A stretch of DNA of 64,000 nucleotides, taken from Apilactobacillus sp. (lineage in GTDB: Bacteria; Bacillota; Bacilli; Lactobacillales; Lactobacillaceae). The stretch is from contig NZ_JAMBKT010000001.1 of assembly GCF_025290035.1 (NCBI RefSeq), positions 12,755-76,754 on the forward strand. Reading direction: 5' to 3'. Numbering within the stretch: the first letter of the stretch is position 1; each line of letters begins with the position of its first letter. The notes below the pieces were generated by a model. That model was not told where the DNA came from. It searched no databases and saw only the letters and a program-made list of their open reading frames with translations. Position numbers and translations under genes: made by a program. Below, piece by piece: positions 47,561 through 55,349 of the stretch.

Positions 47561-47597
47561 GATATGTCGTGTACGATATATCAGCATTTGATATGTC
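47561..47597 (+). repeat. Three GATAT(G/A)TC repeats upstream of msrB
   Basis: GATATGTC at 47561 and 47590, with GATATATC between them at 47575; start-to-start spacing is 14 and 15 bases. Possible binding sites of a regulator of msrBA. Confidence 0.45.
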
Positions 47598-47623
47598 ATA
47601 ATTAAGCAAAGGAGCTGTTAATT

Positions 47624-48061
47624 ATGAAAAAATACAGTGAAGAAGAATTAAGAAGTCGTTTAACAGACGAACAATATGAAGTTACTCAAAACGCTGGTAC
47701 TGAAAGACCATTTACAAATGAATTCGATGATTTTTTTGAAGATGGATTATATGTAGATATTGTTTCAGGTGAACCATTGTTTACATCAAAAGATAAGTAC
47801 AACTCAGGATGTGGATGGCCAGCATTCACTAAACCAATCGAACAAAGCAGTATTAAGAGCAATCTAGATACTTCTCACGGAATGATTAGAAATGAAGTTA
47901 GAAGTAGTGAAGCAAACTCACATTTAGGACATGTTTTCCCAGATGGACCACAAGATAAGGGTGGATTGAGATACTGCATTAACTCAGCTTCATTAAGATT
48001 TATTCCAGTTGATAAATTAGAAGAAGAAGGCTACGGTAAATACGCAGCTGAATTTAAATAA
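47624..48061 (+). CDS. msrB: Peptide methionine-(R)-sulfoxide reductase
   Basis: Reduces the R form of methionine sulfoxide in proteins. 145 residues. Catalytic Cys118 is in [24 protein letters not shown] and [10 protein letters not shown] are the other family motifs. The CxxC zinc site is replaced (the region reads [13 protein letters not shown]), so it is the zinc-free type. AAAGGAG precedes the ATG; msrA follows after 15 bases. Confidence 0.95.
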   Translation: MKKYSEEELRSRLTDEQYEVTQNAGTERPFTNEFDDFFEDGLYVDIVSGEPLFTSKDKYNSGCGWPAFTKPIEQSSIKSNLDTSHGMIRNEVRSSEANSHLGHVFPDGPQDKGGLRYCINSASLRFIPVDKLEEEGYGKYAAEFK

Positions 48062-48076
48062 AAGGGGGATTTTATA

Positions 48077-48598
48077 ATGAGTAAAGAAACAGCAATTTTT
48101 GCGGGTGGTTGTTTCTGGTGTATGGTTGAACCATTTGATCAACAACCAGGAATTGAAAGTGTAATCTCAGGTTATACTGGAGGACACGTTGCCAACCCAA
48201 CATACGAACAAGTATGTAGCCATACTACTGGTCATACTGAAGCAGTTGAAATCACATTTGATCCAGAAATTATTTCATACAAAGAACTTGTTGAAATTTA
48301 CTGGAGACAAACTGATCCAACTGATGCTGCTGGTCAATTCCAAGACCGTGGTGACAGCTACCGTCCAGTAATCTTCGTAAATAGCGAAGAACAAAGAGAA
48401 GTGGCAGAAGCTTCTAAAAAAGCTTTAGCTGAAAGTGGCATGTTTGATGATCCAATTGTTACTTCAATTGAAGATGCAAAACCATTCTATCCAGCTGAAG
48501 ATTATCACCAAGACTTCTACAAAAAGAACCCATTACGAGCACAAATAGAAGAATTAGGTGGTCGTCAACAATTTAAAGATACAAAATGGGCTAGATAA
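48077..48598 (+). CDS. msrA: Peptide methionine-(S)-sulfoxide reductase
   Basis: 173 residues. The active site [12 protein letters not shown] has catalytic Cys12, and [15 protein letters not shown] follows. With MsrB it repairs oxidised methionine in the cytosol. AAGGGGG precedes the ATG. Confidence 0.96.
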   Translation: MSKETAIFAGGCFWCMVEPFDQQPGIESVISGYTGGHVANPTYEQVCSHTTGHTEAVEITFDPEIISYKELVEIYWRQTDPTDAAGQFQDRGDSYRPVIFVNSEEQREVAEASKKALAESGMFDDPIVTSIEDAKPFYPAEDYHQDFYKKNPLRAQIEELGGRQQFKDTKWAR

Positions 48599-48600
48599 CA

Positions 48601-48630
48601 AAAAAAGATTGCCAATCGGCAATCTTTTTT
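48601..48630. terminator. Bidirectional terminator between msrA and rqcH
   Basis: AAAAAAGATTGCC/GGCAATCTTTTTT with a four-base loop. Confidence 0.92.
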
Positions 48631-50340
48631 TTATTTGTTCTTTCTTAAGTTATCAACGAATTCTTTGCTAGGAGTGACATAAATTGTTTGTTGACCTTCA
48701 TATATAACGAAGCCAGGTTTTGATCCGTTAGGTTTTCTAATTTTTTTAACCTGAACATAGTCAACTGGAACGGTTGCTGAATCACGTGCTTTAGAGAAAT
48801 ATGCTGCAAGCATAGCAGCGTCTTCAATCGTTTTATCATCCGGATTAAAGTCTTTAATAATAACGTGTGATCCATGAATCTTTTGAGTATGCAACCAAGT
48901 GTCACGTTTATCAGCATCTTTCATTGTTAACTTATCGTTTTGCAAATTATTTTTACCAACAAGAATATGAACACCTTCATCAGTAATAAATTCTTCAGGC
49001 TTACTAATTTTAGTATTGGTAGTTTTTTTGTTTGAATGATTATTATGATGTTTTAAATAACCTTCATTTTCAAATTCAACTTTTATGTCATCTAAGTCAG
49101 ATGGATTAGCAAGTTCAATTTGAGATAAGATATTATCAAAATAATTGATTTCATTATTCGTCTTTTCAAGTTGATCAGTAACATAAGATACAGCATTCTT
49201 TTCTTTTTGATATCTTTTGAAATACTTTTGTGCATTTTCTGATGGAGAAATTTGGTTAGAAATACTAATTTCAATCGGATTACCATTATCATAAAAGTTA
49301 GGAAGGGTGATTTTAGTCATCCCTTTTTTAATTTCATGTAGATAGGTCGTTAAAATTTCTCCTTTAATTCTATAATCATCAGCGTATTTCGTGTTTTCTA
49401 AAGTCTTTTCCAACTTTTTCTTTTTAGTTTTGTTTTTCTTAAGTTCAGATTTAGCCACTTTGATTAAAACACTACCTTGTTGCTTAACGCGATCTAATCT
49501 AGCTTTAGTTTCATAAAAATGATCAAGAAGTTCACTTAAAGAGTTAAAGGTTGTAGCTTTTTCTTCAAAAGGATAAACTGTAAAAATTGCTGATCCATTA
49601 TGTTCAATCAGTGTAGGATTTGGATTATCAAAAAATGAAAAGAATTCACTGAATCCATCTCTATGATTTGTACTAACATGCATCATTTTTGCTAAAAATA
49701 GTGATGTATCCTTTCCTAAACCTTGAAATGTTTTACGAAATTCAGTAGATAAAACTTCTTGGTTAGGATAGTTAGAAAGCAATGTTTCCACTATGTTAAA
49801 GTCAAAGTCATCACTGAATGGATTAATCATATTTTGGTTTGGAGGGGTGATGTAGGTATCTCCTGGTAAAATGGTTCTATATCTATTCTTATCAGCACCA
49901 ATGCGTTTAATAGCGTCAATAATACGCATATCATCTTGAGTATCTACTAAAATAATATTACTATGACGAGCCATAATTTCTACAACTAACATCATTTCTT
50001 TGAGGTCACCAATTTCATTGCGTGTTGTAAAATGAAAAACCATTACTCGATCATTATCAATTTGAGTAACTTTTTTTAAAATTGATCCGCTTAGATGTTT
50101 TCTCAATGTCATTGTAAAATTAGTTGGAACCTTGGGATTAACATATGAAGTTCTTGAAACTTGTACACGTGCATAGTTAGGGTTCGCAGAAATTAAAATA
50201 GGGTAATTTTCATGGTTAGATCTAATTGTGATAACGACTTCATTATCATAAGGTTGATTAATTTTTGAAATTCGACCACCAGTAACTAGGTTATTTAATT
50301 CAGCGACCATAGCATGTGTGAATGAACCATCAAATGACAT
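48631..50340 (-). CDS. rqcH: Ribosome quality control protein RqcH (NFACT family; also called fibronectin-binding FbpA)
   Basis: 569 residues. NFACT-N domain at the start (MSFDGSFTHAMVAELNNL), helix-hairpin-helix and coiled-coil middle (about 280-430) and NFACT-R domain with DTWLHTQKIHGSHVII at the end. In Bacillus RqcH adds C-terminal alanine tails to nascent chains on obstructed 50S subunits; homologues are also annotated as fibronectin-binding proteins. GAGAGATG precedes the start. Monocistronic, divergent from degV. Confidence 0.93.
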   Translation of the reverse strand: MSFDGSFTHAMVAELNNLVTGGRISKINQPYDNEVVITIRSNHENYPILISANPNYARVQVSRTSYVNPKVPTNFTMTLRKHLSGSILKKVTQIDNDRVMVFHFTTRNEIGDLKEMMLVVEIMARHSNIILVDTQDDMRIIDAIKRIGADKNRYRTILPGDTYITPPNQNMINPFSDDFDFNIVETLLSNYPNQEVLSTEFRKTFQGLGKDTSLFLAKMMHVSTNHRDGFSEFFSFFDNPNPTLIEHNGSAIFTVYPFEEKATTFNSLSELLDHFYETKARLDRVKQQGSVLIKVAKSELKKNKTKKKKLEKTLENTKYADDYRIKGEILTTYLHEIKKGMTKITLPNFYDNGNPIEISISNQISPSENAQKYFKRYQKEKNAVSYVTDQLEKTNNEINYFDNILSQIELANPSDLDDIKVEFENEGYLKHHNNHSNKKTTNTKISKPEEFITDEGVHILVGKNNLQNDKLTMKDADKRDTWLHTQKIHGSHVIIKDFNPDDKTIEDAAMLAAYFSKARDSATVPVDYVQVKKIRKPNGSKPGFVIYEGQQTIYVTPSKEFVDNLRKNK

Positions 50341-50442
50341 TTTATCATCTCTCTTTCGTTAAAAATCTTATAATATAGTATAACTTAAATAAGCTATACT
50401 TAGCAAAAATAACAGAGTTCTCATGATATAAAACTGGTTTAA

Positions 50443-50451
50443 TGTTATAAT
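50443..50451 (+). promoter_or_regulatory. Extended -10 promoter for degV
   Basis: TGTTATAAT, about 50 bases before the start. Confidence 0.55.
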
Positions 50452-50499
50452 TTTTATATAAATTAAAAGATCGTATTAAGATTAAAAGGATGATAAATA

Positions 50500-51366
50500 A
50501 TGAAAATTGCAATCGTAACAGATAGTACTTCTTACTTATCAAAAGAAGAGCAAGAAAAATATGGCATTCATATTATTCCAATGCCTGTCATGATTGATGG
50601 TAAGAGTTATGAAGAAGAGGTAAATATCTCAACCGAGGAATTCTATGAAAAATTGAAGAATTCGCAATCATTCCCAAGTACTTCTCAACCTGCTATGGGA
50701 GAATTAATCAATATGTACAATAGTCTAGCTGAAGAGGGATACGATGCAGTTATCAGTATTCATTTAGCAAGTACTATTTCTGGGTTCTTTAATTCACTAT
50801 CCGCGTTAGCACCCACTATTGAAAATATTAAAGTAATTCCTTACAATTCAAAAATTACAGTAAAATTAATGGGGAACTTGGTAATTGAAGCTGCTAAACA
50901 GGTTGAAGCAGGTAAATCAATTGAAGAAGTTATTGAACACTTAGATATGGTTAGAGATACCATTGATGAAATTTTTGTTGTAGATGATTTGCAAAACCTA
51001 GTTAGAGGTGGAAGACTGTCAAATGCTTCAGCGTTTTTAGGTAGTTTGTTAAAAATTAAACCTCTTCTAACATTTGATAAGCAATCAAACGAAATTGTAG
51101 CTTTTGAAAAAGTTCGTTCTCGTAAAAAAGCATTAAAGAGAACTGAAGAACTATTTAAAGAAGCAATTGATAAAGTTGATTATCCAGTAAAAGCCATCGT
51201 TATTAATGGAAATGATCCTGAAGCTGGACACGAATGGAAAGAAAGTATTCAGTCTATTTATCCTGATATGAAGATTGAAGAAAGTTATTTTGGTCCAGTT
51301 ATTGGAACTCATTTAGGAAATAAATCATTAGCATTAGCCTGGATGATTGATACAGAAACCAAATAA
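50500..51366 (+). CDS. DegV family fatty-acid-binding protein
   Basis: 288 residues. The DegV fold is shown by IVTDSTSYLSKEE, FPSTSQPAMGE (fatty-acid head-group Thr/Ser), SIHLASTISGFFNS and the C-terminal GPVIGTHLG. Such proteins (FakB type) hold a fatty acid for phosphorylation by FakA. One DegV-type paralogue of several is usual. AAAGGATG precedes the ATG. Confidence 0.92.
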   Translation: MKIAIVTDSTSYLSKEEQEKYGIHIIPMPVMIDGKSYEEEVNISTEEFYEKLKNSQSFPSTSQPAMGELINMYNSLAEEGYDAVISIHLASTISGFFNSLSALAPTIENIKVIPYNSKITVKLMGNLVIEAAKQVEAGKSIEEVIEHLDMVRDTIDEIFVVDDLQNLVRGGRLSNASAFLGSLLKIKPLLTFDKQSNEIVAFEKVRSRKKALKRTEELFKEAIDKVDYPVKAIVINGNDPEAGHEWKESIQSIYPDMKIEESYFGPVIGTHLGNKSLALAWMIDTETK

Positions 51367-51465
51367 GTTAATATTTTACATTAAATAAACGTACTTAATT
51401 AGAATTTTAGGGTTATTATTCACCAAAACACAAACATTAATTGAACAAAAAGTATAAAATGTTAG

Positions 51466-51494
51466 TTGTTTTATGTTTTTATAAATGATAATAT
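51466..51494 (+). promoter_or_regulatory. Promoter upstream of the folate riboswitch
   Basis: TTGTTT, a 17-base spacer and TAATAT, about 35 bases before the riboswitch. Confidence 0.5.
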
Positions 51495-51525
51495 AGATGT
51501 TGCAAGTTATTTTGCAAAAAAATTT

Positions 51526-51616
51526 AGGAGTAGGGTTATATGCGTAAAGTGCTAGTGGAACGGAATGTGAACGCTAGACGAAAACTACGGTTGCGATGTA
51601 TATCCCGCATTCGCCA
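51526..51616 (+). ncRNA. Tetrahydrofolate riboswitch
   Basis: The block from GGAGTAGGGTTATATGCG to CCCGCATTCGCC, with internal AGTG, CGGAATGTG, ACGAAAAC and GGTTGCGATG segments in the family's order, matches the THF riboswitch (folT type) of Firmicutes. Binding of reduced folates should lower expression of the transporter gene downstream. Confidence 0.87.
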
Positions 51617-51670
51617 CAACGTTTTTATAATATCGTTTTTATAATGATTTAGTGGCAGCTCCACTAGGAG
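51617..51670 (+). promoter_or_regulatory. Expression platform of the folate riboswitch
   Basis: A duplicated CGTTTTTATAAT is followed by the hairpin AGTGG/CCACT, which ends one base before AGGAG. Control at translation or early termination is possible. Confidence 0.5.
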
Positions 51671-51683
51671 ATGTCTTGTTTTT

Positions 51684-52229
51684 ATGAATGCTTCAACTTT
51701 ATTTAGAGTTCCACGTATTAACGTTAGGGACGCATCAACAATTGCTATTTTAATGGCATTGTCATATGTATTAGGAAAATTTGGAATACACACTCCAATC
51801 GTTGTATTTACTTTCTCATTCCTAGTTACAGCTGTAATGGCATCCATGTATGGACCAATCATTTCAGCAGTAGTAGCAGGGGTCTGTGATGTAATGTTTA
51901 CACTATTGAGTGGACAAATGTACTTACCAGGTTTTACTCTATCAGCAATGACAGCAGCATTTATCTTTGGACTATTTTTATACAAAAATGAAAAATTCAG
52001 CCCATGGAAAGCAATTGTAGCTCAATTAATTATTACCTTATTGGTAAACACATTTATGAATACTTTATTCTTAACTTTATCACCATTAACATCAGGATAC
52101 AGTTTTAAAGTATTTATCATGACTAGACTAGTAAAACAAGTTATTACAACACCAATTCAAATGGTATTACTTGTTGTTGTTCTAGGTAACCCAATCATGC
52201 AAAAACTAATTAAGTCTCGTTGGAAATAA
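51684..52229 (+). CDS. folT: ECF transporter S component, folate (FolT-like)
   Basis: 181 residues, six hydrophobic helices. The start IAILMALSYVLGKFGI and later MASMYGPIISAVVAGVCD (an S-component helix with the small-residue face that binds EcfT) fit the FolT/ECF-S group. The THF riboswitch in front supports folate as substrate. It needs the shared EcfA-EcfA'-EcfT module, which is not in this window. The ATG is 13 bases from AGGAG, a long spacing; no better in-frame start is seen. Confidence 0.85.
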   Translation: MNASTLFRVPRINVRDASTIAILMALSYVLGKFGIHTPIVVFTFSFLVTAVMASMYGPIISAVVAGVCDVMFTLLSGQMYLPGFTLSAMTAAFIFGLFLYKNEKFSPWKAIVAQLIITLLVNTFMNTLFLTLSPLTSGYSFKVFIMTRLVKQVITTPIQMVLLVVVLGNPIMQKLIKSRWK

Positions 52230-52254
52230 TAAATTCGATTGAGAGTGAAGTTAT

Positions 52255-52728
52255 ATGATTAAAAATTTTTACGATTTTAAGTTAACTGAAATGAATGGAT
52301 CAAACATTGATTTTAATGATTTAAAAGGTAAGGTAGTACTTGTTGTTAATACAGCAAGTAAGTGTGGTCTTGCAGGACAATTAAAAGATCTACAATACTT
52401 ATACGATAAATATAAAGACGATAATTTTGTTATCATTGGCGTTCCATCAAATCAATTCCACATGGAGTTAAAAGATGATCAAAAAACCAGTGAATATTGC
52501 CAATTACACTACGGTGTAACTTTCCCAATGAGCAAACAAGTGAAAGTTAACGGTAAAGATGAATTACCATTATTTACTTACTTGAAAAATGCTTCAGGTA
52601 AAGGCCGTATAAAGTTTAACTATACTAAATTTTTAATTAATAAGAATGGTGAATTTATTAAAAGATATTCACCATTAAAGAATCCTCGTAAGTTCGAACA
52701 AGATATTATTAGTGAACTTAATCAATAA
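52255..52728 (+). CDS. Glutathione peroxidase family protein (thiol peroxidase) with altered active site
   Basis: 157 residues. The peroxidatic Cys37 is in NTASKCGLAGQ, the Gln in SNQF (Gln67) and a second Cys82 in a YGVTFP context are present. The usual tryptophan of the WNFTKFL motif is Phe121 (FNYTKFL), and the loop after NQF reads HMELKDDQ rather than the common GGQEP. It probably reduces peroxides using thioredoxin; the changed tetrad may alter activity. It follows folT by 25 bases. Confidence 0.88.
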   Translation: MIKNFYDFKLTEMNGSNIDFNDLKGKVVLVVNTASKCGLAGQLKDLQYLYDKYKDDNFVIIGVPSNQFHMELKDDQKTSEYCQLHYGVTFPMSKQVKVNGKDELPLFTYLKNASGKGRIKFNYTKFLINKNGEFIKRYSPLKNPRKFEQDIISELNQ

Positions 52729-52730
52729 TT

Positions 52731-52762
52731 AAAAGCATCCATTAAATTGGATGCTTTTTTAT
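52731..52762 (+). terminator. Intrinsic terminator after the peroxidase gene
   Basis: AAAAGCATCCA/TGGATGCTTTTTT stem with a short AT loop. Confidence 0.88.
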
Positions 52763-52810
52763 TTTTACTATTAATTAATTGCAAATATATAAAGGGGGAA
52801 TATGTGAAAT

Positions 52811-52912
52811 ATGTCTCTGTTTAATTTTATTTATCTACTTTACATAATATATATTATGCGAAGTAACCTAAAAAGTAAGAAAGAAACAGCATTTTTAATT
52901 TTATTACTGTAA
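52811..52912 (+). CDS. Possible 33-residue hydrophobic peptide
   Basis: An open frame starts at ATG 52811, twelve bases after AAAGGGGG. The product has a hydrophobic N-terminal stretch (FNFIYLLYIIYIM), a basic middle (RSNLKSKK) and a hydrophobic end. Nothing else coding is seen in the 240-base gap here. It could be chance in AT-rich DNA. Confidence 0.25.
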   Translation: MSLFNFIYLLYIIYIMRSNLKSKKETAFLILLL

Positions 52913-52969
52913 TTATTGATTTCGTAAATAATATGTTAAACTTGTATAAAATGTTGAAAGGATTTTTAT

Positions 52970-53497
52970 ATGATTTCATTTTCCGAAATTAAAGATTTAA
53001 ACGAGTCAAATTATTGGCATCAGTTATATAATGACTCTTTTCCAGATTATGAAAAAATTTCATTTGATGATTTAATACAGCTTGCTGATTCTGATCATCG
53101 TATTAAAATGTATTTGATTAAGCATAACAATAAACATGCTGGTATCTTATATCTAGTTGATTTAAATGATAAGGCCTTTATTTTATACTTTGCTATTGAT
53201 TCTAGTATTCGTGGCCAAGGACTTGGTAAATTGGTTCTTAATGCTTTAAATAGCAAATTTAAGGATGGTTTTATATTAGAATGTGAATCTACAATTGGTA
53301 GCTTTGCTAATTCTAAACAACGTGATGCTAGATATCGTTTTTATATCAAGAATGGACTAATTGACACAAACTTATTTTCAATTGATTCTGGCGAAAAGTT
53401 CCACCTACTTACTTCTAATAAAGATTGTACTAAGGATGATTATCTTTATGCGAATAAGTTACTTGGAATATCTGTAGATGTGATTAATCATAAATAA
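52970..53497 (+). CDS. GNAT family N-acetyltransferase
   Basis: 175 residues. The acetyl-CoA loop is SIRGQGLGKLVLNAL, with the preceding beta strand AFILYFAID. It is a small cytosolic acetyltransferase with unknown substrate. TATAAA near 52947 and AAAGGA before the ATG suggest independent transcription. Confidence 0.85.
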   Translation: MISFSEIKDLNESNYWHQLYNDSFPDYEKISFDDLIQLADSDHRIKMYLIKHNNKHAGILYLVDLNDKAFILYFAIDSSIRGQGLGKLVLNALNSKFKDGFILECESTIGSFANSKQRDARYRFYIKNGLIDTNLFSIDSGEKFHLLTSNKDCTKDDYLYANKLLGISVDVINHK

Positions 53498-53507
53498 GGT
53501 GAAATTT

Positions 53508-53590
53508 AGGGAGCTCTGTGCTGCGAGTTTTTATATTAATGTGTATAGTTATACATTAAATTGCAGTGTAATGCGCCCTTTTATTTTTAT
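53508..53590 (+). ncRNA. Long nested hairpin region after the GNAT gene
   Basis: Three nested paired blocks AGGG/CCCT, CTGC/GCAG and TTAATGT/ACATTAA are separated by symmetrical unpaired parts and end in a T-rich tract. It may be a complex terminator or a structured small RNA. No known family is recognised. Confidence 0.35.
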
Positions 53591-53671
53591 TTAATTTTTG
53601 AAGGCAAATTAATCTTAGTTTTAAGGTTCATATGATAGAATGCATACATATTATGGAATTGGAGAGTTATT

Positions 53672-54157
53672 ATGAAAATATTTAAACGAAGCAGAAAATT
53701 TTATCTGTTTGCTTTTGTAGTGATTGTTTTAATTGGATTGGGAATTAGAAACACGATTGATAATGGTAAGTTCTATCAATTTACCAATAATAATGCTAGC
53801 TTGCTAGTTAAGGCTGATCAAAAAGGAAAAGTTATTTGGAAGCTTAGAAGCAGCGACTCAAACGTTACATATTTATTCTTTAATAAGGATAATCAAGTTT
53901 TAATTGCTGAAGATAAATCAGATTTAAATGGAATATACAAGAATCCTAATAATTACAGTGATGACGTTGGAACATATCAAAATAATGGTGGCGAAATCAC
54001 GTTTAACATCAAGTATGATGAAGAACAAGTCAACATTAAGATATATAACTTGAAGAAGGTTAACAATAACAAATTTAAAGGAGTTATTGAAACTGATTCT
54101 GAAAGTACATCCTTTAAACAAAATGCGACAATCAGCAAGGATGGATATATTAAATAA
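53672..54157 (+). CDS. Membrane-anchored protein of unknown family, paralogue 1 of 3
   Basis: 161 residues. An N-terminal basic segment (FKRSRKF) and one hydrophobic helix (about 11-28) lead into GIRNTIDNG and a polar, probably beta-rich extracytoplasmic domain with IWKLRSSDSNV and YLFFNKDNQ. The same layout recurs in the next two genes: FK-x-[AS]-[HR]-K, a helix, G[IV][KR]N, then W[KT]. There is no lipobox or signal-cleavage site, so it is likely anchored outward by the helix. Function unknown. Confidence 0.65.
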   Translation: MKIFKRSRKFYLFAFVVIVLIGLGIRNTIDNGKFYQFTNNNASLLVKADQKGKVIWKLRSSDSNVTYLFFNKDNQVLIAEDKSDLNGIYKNPNNYSDDVGTYQNNGGEITFNIKYDEEQVNIKIYNLKKVNNNKFKGVIETDSESTSFKQNATISKDGYIK

Positions 54158-54165
54158 ATTATTGA

Positions 54166-54205
54166 TTAAAGACCCCTTTTTATATAAAGGTGGTCTTTTT
54201 ATTTT
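54166..54205 (+). terminator. Intrinsic terminator after paralogue 1
   Basis: AAAGACC/GGTCTTT stem, extended by CC/GG with a bulge, followed by T. Confidence 0.75.
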
Positions 54206-54303
54206 GCATACATCTATACATTAAAACTAATGGATATATATTATTCACCTTTATTATGATATACTTATAGATAGATTATATATAAAAACAGGGGGATTCA
54301 TAT

Positions 54304-54744
54304 ATGTCTAATATTACAAACTTTAAGAAATCACATAAAAATGCTTTTTATGCGATAATTGCAGTTATCGTTATTTTAATTTTGCTCGGAGTAAAAAATG
54401 TTATTACGAGTGGAAATGTTTTTAGCGCATCAGAAGCACCTACATCTTTAATTAAGCAATCTATTAAAGATCACACTTTATGGAAAGTTACATATAAAGA
54501 TGAAGATAACGAAGACGCCACTATCTACTTCTATTTGGATTCAGATGAAGCTCATTATAAAGATGATGAATACCATATTGCAATGGTTTCAAACTCAACT
54601 GATTATAAATTAACAGATGATAGCTTTAGTCTTTCTTCTTTAAAGTTCACTGATTTAGAGACCAACGGTAAAAACATCGACGCTACTTTAGGTAATCAAA
54701 GAGTAACCATTAAAAATACCGGTGATAAAATTTCTGACGATTAG
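54304..54744 (+). CDS. Membrane-anchored protein of unknown family, paralogue 2 of 3
   Basis: 146 residues. FKKSHKNAFYAI, a hydrophobic helix to about residue 31, GVKNVITSG, then APTSLIKQSIKDHTLWKVTYKD and a segment TIYFYLDSD. Layout and spacing match paralogues 1 and 3, being closest to 3 in SHKN and AxxLI/AKII. GGGGG precedes the ATG. It has its own upstream region after the terminator of paralogue 1. Function unknown. Confidence 0.68.
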   Translation: MSNITNFKKSHKNAFYAIIAVIVILILLGVKNVITSGNVFSASEAPTSLIKQSIKDHTLWKVTYKDEDNEDATIYFYLDSDEAHYKDDEYHIAMVSNSTDYKLTDDSFSLSSLKFTDLETNGKNIDATLGNQRVTIKNTGDKISDD

Positions 54745-54755
54745 GAGTGAACATT

Positions 54756-55313
54756 ATGGGATTTATTTCAGCATTTAAAGAAGCACATAAAAACCTTTTT
54801 TATTTAATTACTGTCTTGATTTCAGTTACAGTTGTTGTTGGTGTTAGAAATCAAGTTGTTAACGGTAGTCCTACACAACTGGGACCTACCCCAGCTAAAA
54901 TCATTCAAGAAACTACTGAAAAGAAAACCATTTGGACATTTTCTTACAATGATAATAACTTTTATTTATACTTTCTTAATGATAAAGACGTTTTATATTC
55001 AGATGACTTAAGTAATTTCTCAATGGCTTATAAATATCCAGAATATGATAAGTGGACTAATGGTGAAAAATGTTCATACAGTTTAAGTAATAACCAATTA
55101 ATTATCAATCAACCCAGTGATGGTGATGATACAAATGGTGAATCCTTAACAATAACATTCTCTAACTTACAATTAGATAGTCATAATAACATTCAAGCTC
55201 AGGTATCAGCTAAACCAACAAATGATAGCGATAACAGATCCGTTAATGGTATTAGTGTCGTATTAAATAACACTGGGCGAACACCTGATGATAAATATTT
55301 TGAAAACAATTAA
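54756..55313 (+). CDS. Membrane-anchored protein of unknown family, paralogue 3 of 3
   Basis: 185 residues. FKEAHKNLFYLI, a hydrophobic helix, GVRNQVVNG, then TPAKIIQETTEKKTIWTFSYND and FYLYFLNDKD. The ATG at 54756 is used because AGGAG, which overlaps the stop of paralogue 2, is eight bases upstream; an earlier in-frame GTG overlaps that site. Co-transcribed with paralogue 2. The C-terminal part is longer than in the others and rich in Asn and Asp. Function unknown. Confidence 0.68.
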   Translation: MGFISAFKEAHKNLFYLITVLISVTVVVGVRNQVVNGSPTQLGPTPAKIIQETTEKKTIWTFSYNDNNFYLYFLNDKDVLYSDDLSNFSMAYKYPEYDKWTNGEKCSYSLSNNQLIINQPSDGDDTNGESLTITFSNLQLDSHNNIQAQVSAKPTNDSDNRSVNGISVVLNNTGRTPDDKYFENN

Positions 55314-55314
55314 T

Positions 55315-55349
55315 AAAAAAGACATTTCAAAAATGAAATGTCTTTTTTA
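55315..55349. terminator. Bidirectional terminator between paralogue 3 and carB
   Basis: A-run, GACATTTCA/TGAAATGTC stem and T-run, just past the ends of both converging genes. Confidence 0.93.

Noticed and set aside
50345..50542. Minus-strand 65-residue hydrophobic frame
   Set aside because: It covers the divergent promoter region and the degV start, has no convincing ribosome site and looks like AT-rich chance.
53531..53570. Short repeats as a CRISPR or insertion-sequence end
   Set aside because: There is one inverted pair only, no spacer series and no transposase nearby.
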